A DNA stretch of 64,000 nt, taken from NCBI GenBank assembly GCA_041821185.1, contig JBGUBD010000012.1, positions 56,170-120,169 of the forward strand, in the 5' to 3' direction. Below the pieces are notes generated by a model that worked only from the letters and a program-made list of their open reading frames with translations, was not told where the DNA came from and did not search any database. A program made the translations under genes and the position numbers. Origin of the DNA: Phycisphaerales bacterium AB-hyl4 (lineage in GTDB: Bacteria; Planctomycetota; Phycisphaerae; Phycisphaerales; Phycisphaeraceae). Below are positions 43,011 through 52,142 of the stretch, piece by piece (positions within the stretch are counted from its first letter, which is position 1; every line of letters begins with the position of its first letter).

Positions 43011-43544
43011 ATGACCCTCCCCGACCCAACTGCCAACATCGACCACCTCAAGCTGCTCGTCCTCGACGTCGACGGCGTCCTCACCGACGGCTCGATCACC
43101 CTCACCGAGCAAGGCCACGAGATCAAACGCTTTCACGTCCGCGATGGCCTGGGCATCAAACTCCTCCGCGACAACGGCATCGACGTCGCCATTCTCAGCT
43201 CCCGCGCCAGCCGAGCCGTCACGCTCCGCATGCAGGAGATCGGCATCACCCACGTTCTGCAAGGCGTCGCCGACAAAGCCGCGGGCCTTGCGACCTTGCT
43301 CAACGACATCAACATCCCCGCCGCCGAAGCCGCCTACATGGGCGACGACCTTCAAGACCTCCCCGCCATGCGCAAGTGTGCCTACCGCATGACCGTCGCC
43401 GACGCGAGCAAGCCCGTCCGCGACGCCGCTGACTATGTCACCTTCACCCAAGGTGGCCACGGCGCGGTCCGCGAAGCCGCCGAGCACCTGCTCCGCTCGC
43501 AAAACAAATGGCGCACCGCCCTCGCCCCCTACACCAACGATTAA
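43011..43544 (+). CDS. kdsC: 3-deoxy-D-manno-octulosonate 8-phosphate phosphatase
   Basis: 177 residues from ATG 43011. HAD-family Mg phosphatase of the KdsC type: LLVLDVDGVLTDGSI (~17), IAILSSRAS-like VAILSSRAS, GVADKAAGL, and YMGDDLQDLPAM. Removes the 8-phosphate in Kdo synthesis. Tetrameric C0-type HAD without cap, consistent with length. Confidence 0.9.
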   Translation: MTLPDPTANIDHLKLLVLDVDGVLTDGSITLTEQGHEIKRFHVRDGLGIKLLRDNGIDVAILSSRASRAVTLRMQEIGITHVLQGVADKAAGLATLLNDINIPAAEAAYMGDDLQDLPAMRKCAYRMTVADASKPVRDAADYVTFTQGGHGAVREAAEHLLRSQNKWRTALAPYTND

Positions 43545-43593
43545 CTTTCGCACCACCCCACAAGCCCGAGCCCCCCGAAGCCCTCCCAACAAC

Positions 43594-43620
43594 AAACTCG
43601 AAACCAGAAACTCGAAACCC
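43594..43620. repeat. heptad repeats upstream of the SpoU gene
   Basis: AAACTCGAAACCAGAAACTC-like heptads end one base before ATG 43622. Confidence 0.65.
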
Positions 43621-43621
43621 C

Positions 43622-44461
43622 ATGCCTCGCAGCCTTCATATCACCAGTCTCACCAACCCGCGTATCAAGCAGGTCGTCCGCCTGCGTGAGCAGCGTCACC
43701 GCCGCAAGCTCGGGCTGTTCATCGCTGAGGGTTCGCGTGAGATCACGCGTGCCTGCGCCGCCGGCCTGCCCATTGTCGAGCTATATCACTGTCCCGAGTT
43801 GCTCGACCAGCCCGGCCGACACGACAGCGCTGCAATTAACCGCCTCGCCACCGGCCTTCCCGCCGACGCGCTGGTCGCCGAGTTGCCCGCCGCCGTGTTT
43901 CGCAAGATCGCCTACGTTCGCGAGCCCGAGGGCGTGCTCGCCGTCATTCCGCAGCCGACGTGGTCGTGGGACGACCTGCCCGCCGCCGCCACCTCGCCGC
44001 TTTGCCTGGTGACGGTGGGCATTGAAAAGCCGGGCAATCTAGGCGCGATGGTCCGCACTGCCGACGCCGCCGGCGCCGCTGCCGTCGTCACCGCCGGCGC
44101 GGTCGTCGACCCGTTCAACCCCAACGCGATCCGCACCAGCACCGGCGCGGTCTTCACCCTGCCGACCATCGCCGCCAGCGAAGCCGAGGCGATCGACCGC
44201 CTCACAACGCTGGGCTACCGCATCTTCGCGAGCACGTTGCAGCAGGCCGTGCCCCATACCGATGTGGACTTCACCGGTCCGACCGCGATCGTCATCGGCC
44301 CGGAAGACGTGGGGCTCGCCGACGCCTGGCTCGCTGCCGCCGACCGCACCGCAGGCCGCCGCGTGCACATCCCGATGCACAGCCGCACGGTCGACTCGCT
44401 CAACGCCGCCGCCGCCGCCGCCATCCTCCTCTTCGAAGCCACCCGCCAACGCCACCGCTAA
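43622..44461 (+). CDS. SpoU/TrmH-family RNA 2'-O-ribose methyltransferase
   Basis: 279 residues from ATG 43622. The N-terminal substrate domain reads TNPRIKQVVRLREQRHRRK, then GLFIAEGSREI. The SPOUT core has VGIEKPGNLGAMVRTADAAG, VIGPEDVGLADAWL and a late HIPMHSRTVDSLNAA. It transfers methyl from SAM to a ribose in rRNA or tRNA (RlmB/TrmH-like). The target cannot be told. KdsD, kdsC, this gene and leuS lie in one direction. Confidence 0.85.
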   Translation: MPRSLHITSLTNPRIKQVVRLREQRHRRKLGLFIAEGSREITRACAAGLPIVELYHCPELLDQPGRHDSAAINRLATGLPADALVAELPAAVFRKIAYVREPEGVLAVIPQPTWSWDDLPAAATSPLCLVTVGIEKPGNLGAMVRTADAAGAAAVVTAGAVVDPFNPNAIRTSTGAVFTLPTIAASEAEAIDRLTTLGYRIFASTLQQAVPHTDVDFTGPTAIVIGPEDVGLADAWLAAADRTAGRRVHIPMHSRTVDSLNAAAAAAILLFEATRQRHR

Positions 44462-44526
44462 GCCGCCCCCACCACAAATCCGCCAACGCGAAATGCCGCG
44501 TGCAAAACGCTATCCTTAATGCCGAC

Positions 44527-47490
44527 ATGAAATACCAGCCACACGAAATCGAACCGCGCTGGCAAGCGTGGTGGGACCAGAACAACACCTTCCGCACGCC
44601 AAACCCCGGCGAGCCCGCCAACGGCAAGCTCGACCCGGCCAGCCCAAAGTTCTACGTGCTCGACATGTTCCCCTACCCCTCCGGCGTAGGCCTGCACGTC
44701 GGACACCCGCTCGGCTATATCGCCACGGACATCGTCGCCCGCTACAAACGCATGCGCGGCTACAACGTCCTCCACCCCATGGGCTTCGACAGCTTCGGCC
44801 TCCCCGCCGAGCAGTTCGCCGTCGAGCACGGCGTACACCCACGCATCACCACCGAACGCAACATCGAAAACATGGTCAGCCAGCTCAAAAAGCTCGGCCT
44901 CGGCTATGACTGGTCACGACGCGTCGCCACCACCGAACCCGCCTACTACAAATGGACCCAATGGGTCTTCCTCCAGCTCTATCACAGCTGGTTCGACCCC
45001 ACGCAAAACCGCGCCCGACCCATCGCAGAACTCGAACAGGCGCTGCAAGCCGGCGATATCGAAATCGGGCCCGACGGCGAGCTCGTCTTCGAAGGCGCGA
45101 TGACCGGCCTCGAACCCATCGCAGGCGAACAGGTCTTCACCCGACGCTGGTACGACCTCACGCCCAAACAGCAACGCGCCCTCATCGACGAGTACCGCCT
45201 CGCCTTCCTCGACGAAGTGCCCGTCAACTGGTGCCCCGCCCTCGGCACCGTGCTCGCCAACGAGGAAGTCACCAACGACAACCGCTCCGAGCGCGGCAAC
45301 CACCCCGTCCACAAACGCCCGCTCAAGCAATGGATGCTCCGCATCACCGCGTTCGCCGAACGCCTCATCGACGACCTCGACCTCGTCGACTGGCCCGAGC
45401 CGATCAAGCTCATGCAACGCAACTGGATCGGCAAAAGCGAAGGCGCGGAAGTTCACTTCCCCATCGTCGGCCCAACCAACGACGCCGAAGTCGCCAGCGA
45501 CACCAACGACACCGGCGACGTCATCACCGTCTTCACCACCCGCCCCGACACGCTGTTCGGCGCAACCTACATGGTGCTCGCTCCCGAACACCCGCTCGTC
45601 GAAGCGATCACCACCGCCGACCAGTACCACGCCGTCAACGAATACCGCAAGCAGGCCGAAGCCAAGGCCGACATCGACCGCCAGGCCGACACCAAAGAAA
45701 AGACCGGCGTCTTCACCGGCGCTTACGCCATCAACCCCGTCACGGAAGAGCGCATCCCGATCTGGGTCGCCGACTATGTCATGATGGGCTACGGCACGGG
45801 CGCGATCATGGCCGTGCCCGCCCATGACGATCGCGACTTCGCCTTCGCCAAGCAGTTCGACCTGCCTATCCGCGCCGTCGTCATGCCCGACGACGACTGG
45901 CTCGAAGCCCACGCCATTGAAAGCCAGCAAAACCCAGGCAGCTCCGCGTCAGACGCATACCTCGCAGACGCGGGCGCTTTCGACAACGCATTCGTCGGGC
46001 ACGGCGAAGCCGTCAACTCCGTCAACGACGAAATCACCCTCAACGGCCTGCCCACCGCCGACGCGAAGCAAGCCATGATCCAATGGCTCAAACGCAAAGA
46101 CATCGGCCACGGCCAGGTGCAATACAAACTCCGCGACTGGCTGTTCAGCCGACAACGCTACTGGGGCGAACCATTCCCCATCGCCCATTGCCCGGAAGGC
46201 GGCACGAAAGCGATCGACGAAGCCGACCTCCCCGTCGAGTTGCCGGAGATGGAAGACTTCCGCCCAGCCGCATCGGACGACCCGGCCGCCCCGCCGCAGC
46301 CGCCGCTCGGCCGCGCGCCCGAATCATGGAAGTACGTCGAAATCGACGGCGAACGTTGCCAACGCGAGCTGAACACCATGCCCCAATGGGCCGGCTCATG
46401 CTGGTACTACCTCCGCTTCCTCGATCCGCAAAACAGCGAACAACTCGTCGGCCAGGCCGCTGAGCAATACTGGATGCAAAGCCCCAAACGCAGCGGCGGC
46501 ACACACGCCGGCGGCGTCGACCTCTACGTCGGCGGCGTCGAGCACGCCGTGCTCCACCTGCTCTACGCTCGCTTCTGGCACAAAGTCCTCTACGACCTCG
46601 GCCACGTCAGCACGCCCGAACCGTTCGGCCGACTGTTCAACCAGGGCTACATCCAAGCCTACTACTACGAAGACCAGCGCGGCATGCGCGTGCCCGTCGA
46701 TGAAGTCGTCGACCAGGACGGCAAGCCCGCTCGCGAAGTGCAGGACGAAAAAGGCAGGCAGTTCTTCCACCAGGGCAAGCCCGTCAAGCAGATGTACGGC
46801 AAGATGGGCAAAAGCCTCAAAAACGCCGTCGCCCCCGACGATGTCATCAACGAACATGGTGCCGACGCGCTTCGCCTTTACCTGATGTATCTCGGCCCGC
46901 TCGATCAGTCGAAGGTCTGGTCCAGCCGTGACATCGTCGGCGTCTCGCGCTTCCTCCAACGCCTCTGGCGAAATCTCGTCAACGAAGACACCGGCGACCT
47001 GCTCGCCACCGACAGCGAACCCGACGACGAGCTTCGCCACCTGCTGCACAAGTCGATCAAGCGCGTGACCGACGCGCTGGACTCGCTGTCGCTGAACGTG
47101 GGCATTGCGGCACTCATCGAACTCAACAACGCGCTGGTGGCGTTGGACCGCGTGCCTCGCGAGGTGGCCGAGCCGATGGTGCGGATGCTCTCGCCGCTCG
47201 CGCCGCACGTCGCGGAGGAGTTGTGGCATCGTCTGGGCAAAGCGGGCTCGGTGGCGGACGCCGACTGGCCGAGCTATGACGAGTCGCTGCTGACGCGTGC
47301 GACGGTCGAGCTGCCGGTGCAGATCAACGGCAAGATGCGTGGCAAGATCACCCTGCCCGCCGACGCGGACGAGGCGGCGGTGGAGACAGCCGCCAAGGCC
47401 GACCCGAAAATCGCCGCGGCCATCGAAGGCAAGACGCTGCGCAAGGTCATCGTCGTGCCCGGCCGAATGGTGAACCTTGTGGCGAATTAA
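44527..47490 (+). CDS. leuS: leucyl-tRNA synthetase
   Basis: 987 residues from ATG 44527 (MKYQPHEIEPRW); a further ATG at 44500 is unlikely. Class I signatures: PYPSGVGLHVGH (57-60 HVGH) and KMGKS at 759-763, where the canonical motif is KMSKS. The CP1 editing domain (~230-430) has VFTTRPDTLFGATYMVLAPE. The anticodon and C-terminal LeuRS-specific parts end with NGKMRGKITLPADADE. Charges tRNA-Leu and hydrolyses misacylated products. Confidence 0.93.
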   Translation: MKYQPHEIEPRWQAWWDQNNTFRTPNPGEPANGKLDPASPKFYVLDMFPYPSGVGLHVGHPLGYIATDIVARYKRMRGYNVLHPMGFDSFGLPAEQFAVEHGVHPRITTERNIENMVSQLKKLGLGYDWSRRVATTEPAYYKWTQWVFLQLYHSWFDPTQNRARPIAELEQALQAGDIEIGPDGELVFEGAMTGLEPIAGEQVFTRRWYDLTPKQQRALIDEYRLAFLDEVPVNWCPALGTVLANEEVTNDNRSERGNHPVHKRPLKQWMLRITAFAERLIDDLDLVDWPEPIKLMQRNWIGKSEGAEVHFPIVGPTNDAEVASDTNDTGDVITVFTTRPDTLFGATYMVLAPEHPLVEAITTADQYHAVNEYRKQAEAKADIDRQADTKEKTGVFTGAYAINPVTEERIPIWVADYVMMGYGTGAIMAVPAHDDRDFAFAKQFDLPIRAVVMPDDDWLEAHAIESQQNPGSSASDAYLADAGAFDNAFVGHGEAVNSVNDEITLNGLPTADAKQAMIQWLKRKDIGHGQVQYKLRDWLFSRQRYWGEPFPIAHCPEGGTKAIDEADLPVELPEMEDFRPAASDDPAAPPQPPLGRAPESWKYVEIDGERCQRELNTMPQWAGSCWYYLRFLDPQNSEQLVGQAAEQYWMQSPKRSGGTHAGGVDLYVGGVEHAVLHLLYARFWHKVLYDLGHVSTPEPFGRLFNQGYIQAYYYEDQRGMRVPVDEVVDQDGKPAREVQDEKGRQFFHQGKPVKQMYGKMGKSLKNAVAPDDVINEHGADALRLYLMYLGPLDQSKVWSSRDIVGVSRFLQRLWRNLVNEDTGDLLATDSEPDDELRHLLHKSIKRVTDALDSLSLNVGIAALIELNNALVALDRVPREVAEPMVRMLSPLAPHVAEELWHRLGKAGSVADADWPSYDESLLTRATVELPVQINGKMRGKITLPADADEAAVETAAKADPKIAAAIEGKTLRKVIVVPGRMVNLVAN

Positions 47491-47633
47491 CTTTCATTCA
47501 ACAACCGAATAATTGCAATCCCCTTGGCGACGCGCGTGCTGCAACCGCATAGTGTGTCAACGAAGGCCCGACAGCGCCCGCTGCCGGGCAGTACGTGACG
47601 CAGAGGCGCGGAAAAACTGCCAAGGGAGGCGCG

Positions 47634-48212
47634 ATGATGTTCCACACGTTCACCCGTTCGTTGCCTTGCGGATCGTTGGCGTTGCTGGGCCTGGCGATGA
47701 CCTTACTCGCGCCGATGCACGATGCGTCGGCGCAGGACCGCACTCGGCCGCATGTCGTCACGCGCGATGGCCCCGTCGCCGAGGCCGATACGCCCTCGAC
47801 GGTGCAGCGGTTGCCCATCGATACGAATCGCCCCGAGGGGCCGCAGTTGATACGTCGGCAGATCGTCGAGCCCGCCGCCGTGGTCAGCCGGGCGCTCAGC
47901 GAACAGCCTGTGCTCCCGCATCTGGCCGAGGTGCGCGTCGGCGGCGTCACCGTGCTCGTCGACCCGCAGGTCGATTACCGCCGACCGACAGGCGGCATCG
48001 ACAAGAACCACACCATCATCCGCGCGCAGCGCCTGCACCAGGCCGCGCAGCCCGCCAGCCCCGCTCGCGTGGTGCGTCATCACCATGCAGACCAGCCCGA
48101 CCCCAGTGCGACGACGCGCCCCACGCCGCGGGCGATCTTCCTCCGTCCCGCACCGCCACAACAGCAGCCACCGGCCGACGATCGCGATGACCTGCTCGTC
48201 CAAAGCGAATGA
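47634..48212 (+). CDS. exported hypothetical protein
   Basis: 192 residues; GGGAGG gives ATG 47634. Signal peptide SLALLGLAMTLLAPM to DASAQ. The mature part is Pro/His/Arg-rich, has short segments AEVRVGGVTVLVDPQ and ends Gln/Pro-rich. No domain recognised. The 5' flank 47491-47633 has no gene. Confidence 0.6.
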   Translation: MMFHTFTRSLPCGSLALLGLAMTLLAPMHDASAQDRTRPHVVTRDGPVAEADTPSTVQRLPIDTNRPEGPQLIRRQIVEPAAVVSRALSEQPVLPHLAEVRVGGVTVLVDPQVDYRRPTGGIDKNHTIIRAQRLHQAAQPASPARVVRHHHADQPDPSATTRPTPRAIFLRPAPPQQQPPADDRDDLLVQSE

Positions 48213-48244
48213 CCGCACCGCCGCGGCGCTGTTACCATGCAACC

Positions 48245-48595
48245 ATGGGTTTATTTGACGGCACGTCGCTTGAGCGTCCGGTCACCTGCCCCGTCTGCCA
48301 CAAGCCGACGGACGCGTGCACCTGTCCGCGTAATGCGGCTGGCGAAGTCACCTCGCCGCGCGATCAGCCGGCGCGCGTGCAGCGCGAAAAGCGGCGCGGC
48401 AAATGGGTCACCGTCGTCACCGGCCTCGACCCGCACGCTTCCGACCTGCCCGCGATGCTCAAACAGTTCAAGCAGAAATGCTCCGCCGGCGGCGGCCTGC
48501 ACCCCGACGGCTTCGAAATCCAAGGCGACCACCGCGACCTCATTGTCGCCGAGTTGAAAAAGTCAGGCTATCCCGCCAAACCTTCAGGCGGCTGA
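48245..48595 (+). CDS. SUI1/YciH-type translation initiation factor with N-terminal Cys cluster
   Basis: 116 residues from ATG 48245. Residues ~14-27 have CPVCHKPTDACTCP, a probable zinc-knuckle. The SUI1 fold follows: RGKWVTVVTGLDPHASDLPA, then MLKQFKQKCSAGGG, GDHRDLIVAELKKSGYP. SUI1/eIF1 proteins act in start-codon fidelity. An N-terminal Cys segment also occurs in other bacterial YciH proteins. Palindrome 48603 follows. Confidence 0.85.
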   Translation: MGLFDGTSLERPVTCPVCHKPTDACTCPRNAAGEVTSPRDQPARVQREKRRGKWVTVVTGLDPHASDLPAMLKQFKQKCSAGGGLHPDGFEIQGDHRDLIVAELKKSGYPAKPSGG

Positions 48596-48602
48596 CGCAC
48601 TT

Positions 48603-48631
48603 GAAGCCCACGGCGTCACGCCGTGGGCGTC
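48603..48631. repeat. short dispersed palindrome
   Basis: GCCCACGGCGT pairs with ACGCCGTGGGC, one base between. Located after the SUI1 gene and before the converging anti-sigma gene. Confidence 0.75.
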
Positions 48632-48700
48632 TACCTCATCCATCGAGCCCGAGTTTGACCGGGTCATCCGTCTTAAATTGAAATTCGCGAGCGCGTCACA

Positions 48701-49756
48701 TCACGGCACGAGGAAACTGTCGTCCGGCGAGCTGGGCAGCTCTCGGCCGGTGAAGGTCTTCACGCCGTCCGCCACCCAGAAGTTGGTCGAGTCGCCTCGG
48801 CCGGGGATGCGAAGCATCGGGCTCACCGTCCAACGCACGCCGCCGTCGGCGGTCAGCAGGCTCTGCCCGCGGCCGTCGTGGATGCGGCTCGCCGCGGTGC
48901 GCGGCGTCTTCTCGTCAAAGCTCATGCCGCTTGCGCCCATCACAAACAGCGGGTTTTTGTCCGCCAGCACCGCGGCGTGCCCGCTTCGGCTAAGTCGCAG
49001 CGGATCGCTGGTGTACTGATTCTGATAGCTGTACGACACCGCGTCGGGCGACGGCCAGTCGATCTGATTCTGCGTCAACTGCTGCACGAAGGCGGCGCTG
49101 TTTTCCGGGCAGGCCAGCGTCTCCGGCTCGACATAACGTTGGCGAATGAGAATGAACAGGTGAGCCGTGTTGGACGGGCTCGCCCCGTGTTCGTGGTCGG
49201 GCTGTTGGCCGACGTTCCACCAGGTCGAACCGGGCTGCACGTGGCCGCGCGGCATCATGCCGTTGTTGGCCGCTGCATATTGACCAAACGCCATGCCCGC
49301 CTGTTGCAGGTTGGACGCACACGCGATCCGCCTTGCCTCCGAGCGGTTGTGTTCGAGCACGGGGAACAGCAGCGACACCGCCACGACAAACGCCGCCGCC
49401 GCCATCGCCACCTGCCGCCAGCCCACGCCAAGCGTCGGCTCAGGCTCGGTGAGCATCTGCACCTGCGTCGCGAACCGTTCGCGCTGCCGCGCCGCCTGCA
49501 CCGCCGCGATCGCCCGCCGCACGCCTGCCTCCTGCTCGTCGCCCGACTCGTCCGGGCCCACGGCATCAAGCAGCCCCAGCAGCGATTCGACCTTCTCGCG
49601 CCGCTGGGCGTCCGTTTCCGACATCGTCGCTTTCACAGCCGAGCCGTCCACGATCGCGTCCAGCACCGGCGCGTCGGCCGGGCTGACGTAGCGAATCTGT
49701 ACCGGCTGCTCCAGCTGCTCACGACGACGTGCCTGTTGATCGCGTTTTTCACTCAT
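48701..49756 (-). CDS. probable anti-sigma factor with pseudopilin-like periplasmic domain
   Basis: 351 residues, 6 bases downstream of the ECF gene and in the same operon. Cytoplasmic N-terminus (~1-115) rich in Glu/Gln/Arg; one transmembrane helix ~113-135 (VAMAAAAFVVAVSLLFPVL). The outside part has the prepilin-like pattern RIACASNLQQAGMAFGQYAA, then NNGMMPRG and AVLADKNPLF with GVRWTV. This combination of sigma-linked membrane anchor and DUF1559-like domain is seen in planctomycetes. Sigma binding is inferred from position only. Confidence 0.6.
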   Translation of the reverse strand: MSEKRDQQARRREQLEQPVQIRYVSPADAPVLDAIVDGSAVKATMSETDAQRREKVESLLGLLDAVGPDESGDEQEAGVRRAIAAVQAARQRERFATQVQMLTEPEPTLGVGWRQVAMAAAAFVVAVSLLFPVLEHNRSEARRIACASNLQQAGMAFGQYAAANNGMMPRGHVQPGSTWWNVGQQPDHEHGASPSNTAHLFILIRQRYVEPETLACPENSAAFVQQLTQNQIDWPSPDAVSYSYQNQYTSDPLRLSRSGHAAVLADKNPLFVMGASGMSFDEKTPRTAASRIHDGRGQSLLTADGGVRWTVSPMLRIPGRGDSTNFWVADGVKTFTGRELPSSPDDSFLVP

Positions 49757-49762
49757 GCCAAC

Positions 49763-50434
49763 TCACCCTTGATCCTGCCCCGGCTTAACATCCCCACCGC
49801 CACCATTGCCCAATTCCTGCTGCCTGGCGTCGAAGCGACTCTTCCAAAGCTCGGCGAACGTGCCGACCGCCGCGTGCAACCGGCTTTTCACCGTGCCCAG
49901 CGGTATGCTGAGCATCGCGGCGATCTCCTTGTAGGCGAAGTGGTTAAAGTACGCCAACAAAAGAACTTCGCGCAAATGGTCCGGCAAGGCGTCCACCACC
50001 TCCTGAACCAGCTCCCGAGTCTCCTGCTTCTCCAGATCCTCCATCGGTAACGGCAGGTCGGCTTCGAGCAAATCCACAAACGTTCGGCCGTTGTCCTGGT
50101 TCGCATTCACCAGAGCCGACAACGGCGCCGCCCGCTGCCGAGAGTTTCTACGCAGGTAGTCCCTTGCTTTGTTCGCTGCAATCGTAAAAAGCCACGGCTT
50201 GAAGTTTCGGGTCGTGTCGAATGTATCGATCGACAGGTGCACCTGGAGGAAGGTTTCCTGGAACAAATCCTCCGCCGCGGCCCGGTTATTGACGAATCGC
50301 AACAGGAAATGGAAAAGCTCCGGCCGAAACCGCCGCACCAACATCTCAAACGCCTTCTCGTCGCCGTCACGGTAACGAAGCACCACCTGCTCGTGGCTGA
50401 GCTCGTCCAGCGACTTGTCCGCGTCGTCTTGCAT
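49763..50434 (-). CDS. ECF-type RNA polymerase sigma factor (RpoE-like)
   Basis: 223 residues. Region 2: AFEMLVRRFRPELFHFLLRF, NRAAAEDLFQETFLQVHL, FKPWLFTIAANKARDYLR. Region 4: LPDHLREVLLLAYFNHFAYK, then EIAAMLSIPLGTVKSRLHAAV. Canonical ECF without large extras. Followed at once by the membrane protein that may control it. Confidence 0.9.
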   Translation of the reverse strand: MQDDADKSLDELSHEQVVLRYRDGDEKAFEMLVRRFRPELFHFLLRFVNNRAAAEDLFQETFLQVHLSIDTFDTTRNFKPWLFTIAANKARDYLRRNSRQRAAPLSALVNANQDNGRTFVDLLEADLPLPMEDLEKQETRELVQEVVDALPDHLREVLLLAYFNHFAYKEIAAMLSIPLGTVKSRLHAAVGTFAELWKSRFDARQQELGNGGGGDVKPGQDQG

Positions 50435-50451
50435 GCGGTGGAATTCTAGGG

Positions 50452-50580
50452 GATCGGAGGGGTTTCTGGTTTCTTGTTTCTGGTTTCTCGTTCTGATTCG
50501 CCCGCCAGCCGCCCGCCAACTGAAGAGCGGGGCGAGTACATCAACCAGAAACGAGAAACCACGAACCAGAAACCCCGATC
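50452..50580. repeat. inverted repeat of GGTTTCT-type heptads
   Basis: Left arm 50452-50496 and right arm 50541-50580 carry tandem TGGTTTCT units in opposite orientation, so the ends pair (GATCGG...CCGATC). Lies between the ECF gene and the DUF1015 gene. Same style as the 1667-1816 element but with a different heptamer. Confidence 0.7.
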
Positions 50581-50590
50581 GCGTCAGCGA

Positions 50591-51910
50591 TCAATCCAAC
50601 GGATTGATCACAAGCCCTGTTGCAAGTTTCGGGTAGAAATAGGTGCTTTTTTGCGGCATCAGCTCGCCCGCTTCGCTCACCTGTCGAACGCTGTCCAGCG
50701 GCGTGGCACGCATCACGATGCCCACCTGGTAGTCCGGGCCGTCCACCATCTGCTTGAGCACCGACAGTTCATGCGGGAACTTCCACGTCACCGACGCATC
50801 GCCGGGCGTGAAATTCGCCTCGCAAAGCTGCTCCACCACCAGATGTTGCAAAATCGCCACGTCCAGCGTCCGCCACGCCTCGGCCCGGTCCGCGAACCGC
50901 TCCGCCAGCGGGTCATCCGACCGCGTCGCCGCCACGACCATCGGCGTCTCGGCCGCGGGGTCGTAAATCCCGAACGCATGCTTCGCCGGGTGGTCCACCA
51001 CCGCCTTTTCCAGCGCCGCCACATCATCGCCCGCCACCGGCTCGAAGCTCAGTTGCTCGCCTGCGAGTTCCTGGAACTTCGCCAGCGACCAGCCCTGCAT
51101 CCCGCCAAGCACGCGATGCGTCGGCAGCACGATCATGCCCGGGTCCTGCATCGAGATCAGCACGAACAGGCACTCGCCCGCTCGGCCGGGGTCTTTGCCC
51201 GCCTCGATCAGCTCGTTTTTTAAATTCAACGCCGTGTTGTAGCGATGATGTCCGTCGGCGATAAACACGTCGCGAGCCAGCAGCGCCGCGCGGAACGCGC
51301 CGACCGTCGGCCCATCGTCGACCACCCACACCTCATGCATCACGCCGTCGTTGGTCTTGCCGTGATAGCTCGCCTCGCCCGACTCGACGGTCTGCGTGAG
51401 CAGCGCGCCGACTTCCTGCTCCGGGTCGGAGTACAGGCCGAAGATCGGCGAGAGCTGGGCCTGCGTCGCCTTCATCAGCTTCAGGCGGTCCTGCTTGGCT
51501 TCGGAGAACGTCTGTTCGTGGGGGAAGACGCCGCCCTTGCCGTTTTCGCCGGGGCCGAACGGCTGCGTGGGAATGTTGGCGATCAGGCCCCGCCGTTTGA
51601 ACTGCTGGCCGGCGACGGTGTAGGTCTGCTGATACACAAAAATCGCAGGTGTCTCGCGTCGCTTGAGCACGCCCGCCTTCAGCCAGTCGCGGAACCGCTC
51701 GCCCGCCGCGACGTAGACCGGGTCGGGCCCGAGCGTCTTCGCGGGCGTGTGCGGCAAATCGACCGCGACGACATTGTGCTCGTTCCGCTTGAGCAACGCC
51801 GCCTTGCTGTCCGCGTCCAGCACGTCGTAAGGCGGGGCAATGCGGTCGGAAACGTCTTCGTTACCACGGTCAGCGAAAGTTACGGCAGGAATCGGGTGAA
51901 TCTCAGGCAT
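50591..51910 (-). CDS. DUF1015-family protein
   Basis: 439 residues from ATG 51910 (MPEIHPIPAVTF); the longer frame to 52051 adds unlike sequence. Conserved DUF1015 marks: APPYDVLDADSKAALL, a long HEQTFSEAKQDRLKLM-type stretch, DVFIADGHHRYNTALNLKNE, and FANYPKST-like MPQKSTYFYPKLATGLVI. The family is widespread and has been linked loosely to serine-kinase-like activity, with no settled function. Confidence 0.85.
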   Translation of the reverse strand: MPEIHPIPAVTFADRGNEDVSDRIAPPYDVLDADSKAALLKRNEHNVVAVDLPHTPAKTLGPDPVYVAAGERFRDWLKAGVLKRRETPAIFVYQQTYTVAGQQFKRRGLIANIPTQPFGPGENGKGGVFPHEQTFSEAKQDRLKLMKATQAQLSPIFGLYSDPEQEVGALLTQTVESGEASYHGKTNDGVMHEVWVVDDGPTVGAFRAALLARDVFIADGHHRYNTALNLKNELIEAGKDPGRAGECLFVLISMQDPGMIVLPTHRVLGGMQGWSLAKFQELAGEQLSFEPVAGDDVAALEKAVVDHPAKHAFGIYDPAAETPMVVAATRSDDPLAERFADRAEAWRTLDVAILQHLVVEQLCEANFTPGDASVTWKFPHELSVLKQMVDGPDYQVGIVMRATPLDSVRQVSEAGELMPQKSTYFYPKLATGLVINPLD

Positions 51911-51980
51911 AATTCTGTCAGGTCTCGGGTCTAAGGTCTCAGGTGCGCCAAAGCCCCCAAGGATAAACGAATTCGCCCTC

Positions 51981-52010
51981 TCTGTGGGCGCTCCCCCCAA
52001 AGCCCACGGA
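51981..52010. repeat. degenerate copy of the dispersed palindrome
   Basis: TCTGTGGGC (51981-51989) pairs with GCCCACGGA (52002-52010) with one mismatch, and the right side lacks the usual CCGTGGG arm. Probably a decayed member. Confidence 0.35.
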
Positions 52011-52078
52011 TGTAGCGCAGCGAATGCGTGAGACACCCCTGCACGCAACACCCTCTAACCCCCGCATAATTCGCCGAT

Positions 52079-52107
52079 TTGACCCTGCCCGCCCTTTACG
52101 CGATAAT
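52079..52107 (+). promoter_or_regulatory. sigma-70-type promoter
   Basis: TTGACC (52079-52084), 17-base spacer, GATAAT (52102-52107). Fits the housekeeping consensus closely and starts transcription ~30 bases before ATG 52143. Confidence 0.65.
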
Positions 52108-52142
52108 GCCCGGCTCGCTGCAATGCACACGAGGAATATGCC

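Noticed and set aside
42977-43620. Heptad arrays as possible CRISPR
   Set aside because: Units are 7-8 bases without spacers and no cas genes are present.
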